Below are positions 58,322 to 64,000 of a stretch of 64,000 nucleotides of DNA, piece after piece. Position numbers and translations under genes: made by a program. Source of the DNA: Nosema muscidifuracis (taxonomy: Eukaryota; Microsporidia; Nosematidae); the NCBI GenBank assembly GCA_028335825.1, contig JAIOKI010000002.1, positions 682,001-746,000 of the forward strand, written 5' to 3'. How positions within the stretch are numbered: position 1 is the first letter of the stretch; every line of letters begins with the position of its first letter. Below the pieces are notes generated by a model that searched no databases, had not been told where the DNA came from, and saw only the letters and a list, made by a program, of their open reading frames with translations.

Positions 58322-60655
58322 ATGGATAAAAATAACGAAGAAAAACATTTAAATCCAAAAAAAATGTTAGCTAAAATAAAATATGAAGAAAACAAGATAA
58401 AGATGCCAATAAAAAATATGTGTTATAAAAATGATCCTCCTGCTTTTATTACAGTTGTTGGATCAAAGAATAGTGGAAAATCTTCTTTAATAAAATATTT
58501 AGTAAAAAAATTTACTAAACATAATATAGATGATTCAAAAGGTCCTATAACTCTTACAGCAGGTAGAGATAAAAGAATTACTTTATTTGAATGTAATGAT
58601 GATATTCATCAATTTGTTGATTCAGCTAAAGTATCTGATATGGTTATATTTGTTATAGATGCAACAATAGGATTAGAATGTTTAACATTTGAATATTTAA
58701 GTTTACTTATGTCACATGGATTACCAAAAGTTATGTTTGTAGTTACTCATACTGATAAAAATAATGACAAAAAATTATTTAAAAAAATTAAAAAACAGAT
58801 ATACGATGAAGTTTGTGAAGGTCTAAAATTTTTTTATCTTGGAATGAAAGATGGAAAATATAACGATAGTGAAATATTAAATATGACAAGAGCTATTAGT
58901 AATATGAAATATAGACCTATTGAATGGAAATGTACACATCCTCATATTGTAATTGATAAAATAGATGAAAATAATGTATATGGATATGTAAGGGGATCTT
59001 CTATAAATAAAAAGGTAGATGTTCACATACCGGGATTATATGATACAAAAATTAATAATTTTGAAATTTTAGAAGATCCAGTACCAATAAAAAAAGAAGG
59101 AAGATTGACAAATAAGAAAATTTATATGTATGCACCAATGATCTATAAAGAACATTTAGAATTAGATGAAATAGAAGAGAAAGGTTCTGATATTGAAATT
59201 GAGCATGTTGAAGAAATTAGACTTTTTAAGAAATCTAAGAAATTAATTAATGAACATAAAATCAAAGATTTACAAGAATTCGTTGAAATTATTCCTAAAG
59301 TAGAAGATGAAAATAAATCTGAATCAGAAACTTCAAGTACTGAAGAAGAAGAAGAATCTTTTGATAATTTAAAACTCGAAATTAAAAATAAATTTAGTAA
59401 AGAAGCAGAAACTGAAGAAGATTTTGTAGAAAAATTTAATGAAAAATATAAAGAAAAAAATACGACATGTGAAAATTTTTTATTACAAGAAAAACAAAAT
59501 TTTGAAGAAATAAAAACAAGAAATGAAGAATTAAAATTAAGAGATGTAGCTTATCCAGGAGAATATATTAAAATAGAACTTGATGAAAATTTAAAGATAA
59601 ATCTTGACTTTTCTAAAATTATAATTTTAGGATCGTATCCTGTTTCTGAAACAAAACAAGAGATTTTACAAGGGAAAATTAAGACAAATAAATTATATGG
59701 AAAACAATTAAAAACGAATGATCCATTAATTTTTTCTGTAGGATGGAGAAGATTTCAAAGTATACCTGTTTATAGTTCTAAAACTAGTGGAGAAAATAGA
59801 ATGTTAAAATATTCATTTAAACATGGTTTTTGTTTAATAAATTTTTATGGAGCTGTTGTACCTCCTGGAACTGGATTTTCTGTATATTCAGAAAAGTCTA
59901 AATTTAGAGTTATTGGGTATGGAAATATTATGGATGTTACTGGAGAACACAATTTAGTAAAAAAACTTAAATTAGTTGGGTATCCAAAAAAAATAATGGG
60001 AAATACAGCTTTTATAAAAGATATGTTTACATCAGATTTAGAAGTACATAAATTTAAAAATGCAAAAATTAAAAGTGTAAGTGGTCTCAAAGGAGTAGTT
60101 AAAAATTCTGTTGGTAAAAAAGGAGAATTTAGAGGAGCATTTGAAGGAGAAATGTTAATGAGTGATATTGTCACTTTAAATTGTTTTGTATCTTATCCAG
60201 TTCAAAAAGTTATGATACCAGTTAAAAATCTTTACAGTACATGGAAGGGATTAAGAAGTTTAAGAGAAATTAGAGAAGAATATGATATAAAAATTGAAGA
60301 TAAATATATTGAAGAAGTTTCTGATGAAGATATTGAAGATTTAAAAGAATCTAGTAAAGAATTTGAATTACCTGAAGAATTAGAAAGAAAGTTACCATTA
60401 GATAAAAGAAATATTATTGTATGTAATGAAAAAATAGAACTTCCTATTTCACCAGAGGAAAAAAAGAGAAAAGAATTTGAAAATGAAATTAATAAAATGA
60501 GAGTTAAAAAAGAAGCAGAGTTAATAAAAGAGAAAGAAAAAATAGATCAAAAAATAAGAAAAGAAACTGATATTTTATTAAAAGAGAAAGCAGAAAAGCT
60601 TAAAAAAACAATTATAAAATCTAGTGCAAAGAAAAAGAGAATAAGTAAAAAATAA
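58322..60655 (+). CDS. BMS1: Ribosome biogenesis GTPase BMS1
   Basis: 777 residues. The GTPase domain has ITVVGSKNSGKSSLIKYLVKKFT (P-loop about 47-54), GPITLTAGRDKRITLFEC, KVSDMVIFVIDATIGLECLTFE and VVTHTDK. KYRPIEWKCTHPHIVIDKID follows, as in Bms1. The C-terminal half has the Bms1/Tsr1 domain (FSVGWRRFQSIPVYSSK, GTGFSVYSEKSKFRVIGYGNI, GEFRGAFEGEMLMSDIV) and a basic coiled-coil tail. Bms1 is an SSU processome GTPase needed for 40S formation, working with Rcl1. It is reduced from 1183 residues in yeast. The start has a weak motif (TTAACCGTTAGATGG). It is divergent from the helicase gene across the 11-base minisatellite. Confidence 0.93.
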   Translation: MDKNNEEKHLNPKKMLAKIKYEENKIKMPIKNMCYKNDPPAFITVVGSKNSGKSSLIKYLVKKFTKHNIDDSKGPITLTAGRDKRITLFECNDDIHQFVDSAKVSDMVIFVIDATIGLECLTFEYLSLLMSHGLPKVMFVVTHTDKNNDKKLFKKIKKQIYDEVCEGLKFFYLGMKDGKYNDSEILNMTRAISNMKYRPIEWKCTHPHIVIDKIDENNVYGYVRGSSINKKVDVHIPGLYDTKINNFEILEDPVPIKKEGRLTNKKIYMYAPMIYKEHLELDEIEEKGSDIEIEHVEEIRLFKKSKKLINEHKIKDLQEFVEIIPKVEDENKSESETSSTEEEEESFDNLKLEIKNKFSKEAETEEDFVEKFNEKYKEKNTTCENFLLQEKQNFEEIKTRNEELKLRDVAYPGEYIKIELDENLKINLDFSKIIILGSYPVSETKQEILQGKIKTNKLYGKQLKTNDPLIFSVGWRRFQSIPVYSSKTSGENRMLKYSFKHGFCLINFYGAVVPPGTGFSVYSEKSKFRVIGYGNIMDVTGEHNLVKKLKLVGYPKKIMGNTAFIKDMFTSDLEVHKFKNAKIKSVSGLKGVVKNSVGKKGEFRGAFEGEMLMSDIVTLNCFVSYPVQKVMIPVKNLYSTWKGLRSLREIREEYDIKIEDKYIEEVSDEDIEDLKESSKEFELPEELERKLPLDKRNIIVCNEKIELPISPEEKKRKEFENEINKMRVKKEAELIKEKEKIDQKIRKETDILLKEKAEKLKKTIIKSSAKKKRISKK

Positions 60656-60933
60656 TTAATATAGAATATAATTTTTATTAAATAATTGAGATTTTTTCAA
60701 TTAAATATTATCATGGAATATTTTTATATAATTTTTATTAAATGATTCTTATGAAATATTTTTTAAATTAAATAATTGAGATTTTTTTAATAAAATATTA
60801 TCATGAAATATTTTTATATAATTTATTTTCCAAATAGTTATTATGAAATATTTTTTTCAATAAAATATTGTCAAATATATAACTATCAAAATATTGTCAT
60901 AGAATATTTTACTATAATTCTTATAAAATATTT
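60656..60933. repeat. Short AT repeat after BMS1
   Basis: Imperfect units containing TTATCATGAAATATTTTTAT and ATTTTTATTAAATAATTGAG fill the gap between the convergent stops. No gene is seen. Confidence 0.65.
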
Positions 60934-61167
60934 TTAATTATATTTTTTATAATTTTTCAAATAAATATCTAATTTTGATTCAAATTCTTTAAGCTTATCA
61001 AGGAGTTTTTTCTCAACTTCTGTATCATTATTTAAGTATTCATAAATCTTTTCTAAATTTTGATTATCTGATTGTGTTATTTTTATAGAAGATTTTTCTT
61101 CATCTTCTAGATTAAAACTAGGAAGATTGCTTAATTCAGGAAATTCTAAGGAAAAATCATCTGCCAT
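60934..61167 (-). CDS. Small acidic hypothetical with C-terminal coiled coil
   Basis: 77 residues, not recognised. The first 35 residues are acidic and aromatic (FSLEFPELSNLPSFNLEDEE). The last 40 form one amphipathic helix with heptads (VEKKLLDKLKEFESKLDIYLKNY). ATACCCCTTAAGAATG gives a very good start motif, so I regard it as a genuine gene. The form would fit a small subunit of a helical complex (Mediator-, kinetochore- or nuclear-pore-like), which is speculation. It lies 133 bases from the divergent CAP-Gly gene. Confidence 0.7.
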   Translation of the reverse strand: MADDFSLEFPELSNLPSFNLEDEEKSSIKITQSDNQNLEKIYEYLNNDTEVEKKLLDKLKEFESKLDIYLKNYKKYN

Positions 61168-61299
61168 TCTTAAGGGGTATTTTATACAGTTACAAATTAT
61201 TAAATATTTTTTAACAGTTAATAATCCAATAAGATTTATAAGTTTTGAATAAATATCTTAATTGTTTATTGGTCTATCATTCTAAATTAGAACCTCATT

Positions 61300-62007
61300 A
61301 TGATTAAAATTGGAAGTAAAATAAGATTAAATAATAAACTAAATGGAACTGTAAAATATGTAGGAGATTTACATAATAAGAAAGGTAAATGGATAGGACT
61401 AGAATTAGATGATTCTAAAGGTAAAAATGATGGAACAGTTGATGGTAAAAAATATTTTGATTGTAAAAAAAAACATGGAATGTTTATCAGAGAAGAAGTT
61501 TTAAATTCAAAGATACATAAACTTAGCATAAATGATGAAGAAAAAAAATTTGATAAAATTGAGGATATAAATTACGAATATGAAAATGGAGTACAAAATA
61601 TTATTAAAGAAAGTTTATACACATCAAAGATAAAAAAATTAAAAAAAGAATTAGAAGATCTTAAAATTGTAAACAAAAAGACTGTAGAAGATTTACAAAA
61701 AGAAAATGATATTTTAAGTAAAAAAATAGAAGAACATACAAATAGAACTAATAAATATAAAATGATTAATAGAAAAATAATTGAAAATGTTGAAAGTTTT
61801 CAAAAAGAAGCTAAGAATATTTTTGATGAAATAACTGAAAAGATGAAAACTTTTAAGACACCAAAAACTAAAATAATTAATAATGAATCAGAGTATTTAA
61901 AATTATGTGAAACATTTAAAAATATTATTTTATCTTCTATTGATAATAATCCTGAAGAATTAGAAAAGAATTTAGAAGTCTATAATGAAATATTAAAAAA
62001 TAATTAA
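61300..62007 (+). CDS. CAP-Gly domain protein with coiled coil
   Basis: 235 residues. The N-terminal 70 residues are a CAP-Gly domain: GSKIRLNNKLNGTVKYVGDL, GKWIGLELDD, the signature GKNDGTVDGKKYF (GKNDG at 41-45) and HGMFIREE. It should bind the C-terminal EEY/F of alpha-tubulin or EB1-type proteins at microtubule plus ends. Residues 105-185 are a continuous coiled coil. The size and plan suit a reduced dynactin p150/CLIP-170 relative; which one is undecided. The last codons (ILSSIDNNPEELEKN) have a duplicate just after the stop. AGAACCTCATTATG is the start context. Confidence 0.85.
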   Translation: MIKIGSKIRLNNKLNGTVKYVGDLHNKKGKWIGLELDDSKGKNDGTVDGKKYFDCKKKHGMFIREEVLNSKIHKLSINDEEKKFDKIEDINYEYENGVQNIIKESLYTSKIKKLKKELEDLKIVNKKTVEDLQKENDILSKKIEEHTNRTNKYKMINRKIIENVESFQKEAKNIFDEITEKMKTFKTPKTKIINNESEYLKLCETFKNIILSSIDNNPEELEKNLEVYNEILKNN

Positions 62008-62277
62008 GAAGATATAATGAAGAATAAATTGATTTTATCTTCTATAGATAATAATCCTGAGGAATTATAAATATAAATTGAATATAAACGAATTTAAATA
62101 AATTGAATATAACCATATAATAAATATAAATTGAATCTTCCTAATTGAATATAATAAAAGAATAAATTAAATATAGCCATATAATAAATATAAATTGAAT
62201 CTTCCTAATTAAATATAATAAAATAATATAAATAACCAATTTAAATTTTAAGTTTTTAACTTAAAATATAATTATAA
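62008..62277. repeat. Gap holding a duplicated gene tail and a 65-base repeat
   Basis: 62032-62067 repeats, 105 bases downstream, the segment at 61927-61962 of the CAP-Gly gene (TTTTATCTTCTATWGATAAT and onward) with two mismatches. Further on, a 65-base unit containing CCATATAATAAATATAAATT occurs at 62113 and 62178. Nothing else is present. Confidence 0.8.
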
Positions 62278-62862
62278 TTAATTTACTTGTTTTCTTCCAC
62301 GTTTCCTAACTAATTCAAGTCTCGTCATAACTTCTTCTGTGTTTTCTTTGCTTACATACCCAGAATAAAATGATTCAATATATTTTAAATCGTGAGCACA
62401 TTTTATAGACTTTTCGAATACGTAAAGATCGACAGCTTTATCTTCAGCTTTACTAGATATAAAAGATAATCCAAAGTCAATGATATAAACCTTATCTTTA
62501 TAAATAAAATTAGAAGTAGTTAAATCTCCATGTATGATATTATTTGTATGAAGAGTATTTACAAGTGTACCTATCTCATAAAATATATTTTCAAGATTAT
62601 TATTTGAGTCAGTAATTTCTTTAACAGTTTTACCATCGATATATTCCATTTGAATTATATTTCCTTCACAAAATTTAAAAGAAGGAGTTGGTATTCCTAA
62701 TGAATTTAGTTTTTTCATAATAGTACATTCTTTCTTAGTTCTTTGTTTAGTTATTTTTGTATCAAGTTCAGGTATTCTATATTTTTTACTAAGTCTTTCT
62801 TTAAAAAGAATTCCTTCTTTAATATAAATTACTGATTCTGCACCGCGAAACAATATTTTCAT
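62278..62862 (-). CDS. BUD32: KEOPS-complex kinase BUD32 (PRPK)
   Basis: 194 residues, the usual minimal size of Bud32. FRGAESVIYIKEGILFKERLSKKYRIPELD is the family's opening, with R-x-P-x-L-D. RTKKECTIMKKLNSLGIPTP follows, then HGDLTTSNFIYKDKVYIIDFGLSF with catalytic Asp113 and metal Asp129. SKAEDKAVDLYVFEKS and a basic C-terminus (VRKRGRKQVN) complete the match. Bud32 with Kae1 makes the t6A modification of ANN-decoding tRNAs. TTACCCCTTATAATG marks the start. It lies 34 bases downstream of the exosome-like gene on the same strand. Confidence 0.95.
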   Translation of the reverse strand: MKILFRGAESVIYIKEGILFKERLSKKYRIPELDTKITKQRTKKECTIMKKLNSLGIPTPSFKFCEGNIIQMEYIDGKTVKEITDSNNNLENIFYEIGTLVNTLHTNNIIHGDLTTSNFIYKDKVYIIDFGLSFISSKAEDKAVDLYVFEKSIKCAHDLKYIESFYSGYVSKENTEEVMTRLELVRKRGRKQVN

Positions 62863-62896
62863 TATAAGGGGTAAAATAAAAAAAATAAAAATTAAT

Positions 62897-63523
62897 TTAT
62901 TTTACAGACTTGGAGGTTATTTCCAGTATTTGATAAATATCATCTATTTCATTTTCTTTACCAATTTTCTCAATATAAATATATTCATTTTTAGATTTAG
63001 TAGCTACAAGATAGTACCAGTCTTTTTCAAGATCTTCTAATTCTATAGGATCTCTAATAAATATATCATTAATGGCTATGAAGTAGTAACAAGAAGGAAG
63101 AAAGTTTACTGAAATATTTATATCTCTAAGTAAGTAATTAATTAAATCTACAGATGGTTCATAACAATTTCCATCTAAATTTAATATTCTTAGCTCTATA
63201 TACAAACTTAAGACTTTCTTGTTATATTTTATACAGAGACTTTCTAAATCTATAGATTTCTGATTAATATATACTTTATAAAGAAAGTTATTTAATCTAT
63301 CACATCTTTTATTATTAGAAAAACAGTTTATATTAACAATCCCTTCATTTGGTTTATCTATAAAAGGCTTGACTTCTGATATATGATAAAGACCAATTAT
63401 TTGTGTTTGACCGTGGTTCAAAAAATAAAAATTCTCCATTTTTTTTATTTCTGAAGTTCTAGCGTCTAAAAAATCTCTGTTATCAAAACGAGAATAATTT
63501 TGTAAAAGATCTTTGACAATCAT
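62897..63523 (-). CDS. RRP45: Exosome RNase PH-like subunit, probably RRP45
   Basis: 208 residues with the RNase PH fold: NYSRFDNRDFLDARTSEIKK (compare R-x-D-G-R-x-x-x-x-x-R), GQTQIIGLYHISEVKPFIDKPNEGIVNINC and SIDLESLCIKYNKKVLSLYIELRILNLDGN, which is close to Rrp45 (IDTESLCVVAGEKVWQIRVDLHLLNHDGN). The later FIRDPIELEDLEKDW parallels its LLVDPxExEE block. No phosphorolytic Arg pair is seen, as expected for the inactive ring subunits. The eukaryotic exosome ring degrades and trims RNA with Rrp44 and Rrp6. It is shorter than yeast Rrp45 (305 residues). TTTCACCCCAAATG marks the start. Confidence 0.75.
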   Translation of the reverse strand: MIVKDLLQNYSRFDNRDFLDARTSEIKKMENFYFLNHGQTQIIGLYHISEVKPFIDKPNEGIVNINCFSNNKRCDRLNNFLYKVYINQKSIDLESLCIKYNKKVLSLYIELRILNLDGNCYEPSVDLINYLLRDINISVNFLPSCYYFIAINDIFIRDPIELEDLEKDWYYLVATKSKNEYIYIEKIGKENEIDDIYQILEITSKSVK

Positions 63524-63782
63524 TTGGGGTGAAAGATAAGAAAAGTTGTAAATTAAGTAAAAAGATATTCATTATCATTATAAATTAAGTAAAAAGATAT
63601 TCATTATCATTGTAAATTATCTATAATATAATATTTATTAACATTGTAAATGATCTATAATATAATATTTAAAAATTTTATCATGATGATTATTCTTTTT
63701 TAACTACAAATAGAATGAAAAAATAATCTAAAAATTAAAGTAAAGATTTTATTTTTAAATAAAAAACTTTTTATAAATTAAT

Positions 63783-64000
63783 TTATTTTTTATATTTTTT
63801 TTTTGATTTAGATTTTGTATTCTTAGTAGATCTATCTCTTCTATTAGTCTCTGATACATAATTCTGTAATACAAGATACTGCTTAGTATTTTTGGTATTA
63901 GGTTTCTCAATTTGTATACCTCCAAAAAATCCTGCACGCATAGCTTCATTCTTAAGCAATTCAATATCTTTTTTGTTTTTAAGATAAAACTGTAAAACAC
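63783..64000 (-). CDS. C-terminal fragment of a gene beyond the window
   Basis: Reading the minus strand from 63998 to the stop at 63785-63783 gives 71 residues: YLKNKKDIELLKNEAMRAGF, then FGGIQIEKPNTKNTKQYLVL, ending in a lysine- and serine-rich tail (NTKSKSKKKYKK). This frame has the coding character (the basic tail is typical of nucleolar proteins), whereas another open frame over the same bases does not. Only the end of the gene is visible, so I do not name it. A nucleolar or RNA-binding role is a guess from the tail. Confidence 0.6.
   Translation of the reverse strand, partial: VLQFYLKNKKDIELLKNEAMRAGFFGGIQIEKPNTKNTKQYLVLQNYVSETNRRDRSTKNTKSKSKKKYKK

Noticed and set aside
63755-64000. 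Alternative minus-strand frame at the right edge
   Set aside because: Hydrophobic and irregular; the overlapping frame ending at 63783 has the ordered, basic-tailed coding character.

Overview
The window looks like nuclear DNA of a microsporidian (obligate intracellular fungal relative). It is very AT-rich. The genes are intronless, shortened versions of core eukaryotic genes (MCM6, DNA polymerase alpha, PCNA, Cbf5, Nog1, Bms1, Rio1, eS6 and others). Most starts carry a short C-rich promoter motif (ACCC/CCCC) within about 25 bases of the ATG, which is a known microsporidian hallmark. No introns were needed for any gene. A cellular RNA-dependent RNA polymerase suggests a lineage that has kept RNA interference; no Argonaute or Dicer gene is in the window, and I do not name a species.

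Layout: 1-8.7 kb holds a partial glucose-6-phosphate isomerase, tRNA-Ser(AGA), a divergent RRM protein, a BIR protein, eS6, a RluA-type pseudouridine synthase sharing a 30-base bidirectional promoter with GWT1, and a RhoGAP protein. 8.7-12.1 kb is gene-poor, with an EF-hand-like protein, a small hypothetical and a Ulp1-type SUMO protease. 13-33.4 kb is a housekeeping block: MCM6, NOG1, APC10/DOC1, POL1, bacterial-type AsnA, an ARL8-like GTPase, RPC17, RRB1/GRWD1, CBF5, PCNA, tRNase Z and RIO1. 33.5-42.2 kb holds a repeat-rich coiled-coil gene with an in-frame stop, then the RdRP locus spread over three reading frames, whose N-terminal part resembles a degenerate Dicer-type helicase. 42.2-50.3 kb is the accessory region: a 2.9 kb gene desert with a 56-residue cysteine-rich ORF, then three tandem paralogues of an unrecognised, probably secreted protein family. 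50.7-64 kb returns to housekeeping genes: CLP1, listerin, a UPF1-like helicase, BMS1, a CAP-Gly protein, BUD32, an RRP45-like exosome subunit and a gene cut by the window edge.

The genes fall into a few shared tasks: DNA replication (MCM6, Pol alpha, PCNA), ribosome and rRNA biogenesis (Nog1, Rrb1, Cbf5, Bms1, Rio1, eS6), tRNA/mRNA processing and decay (tRNase Z, Clp1, Bud32, RluA-type synthase, Rrp45), and protein quality control or modification (listerin, Ulp1, APC10). Almost every intergenic gap above about 200 bases is made of decayed AT-rich tandem repeats with units of roughly 30-65 bases. Several genes carry recent in-frame tandem duplications, so local duplication seems to be the main engine of sequence change here.
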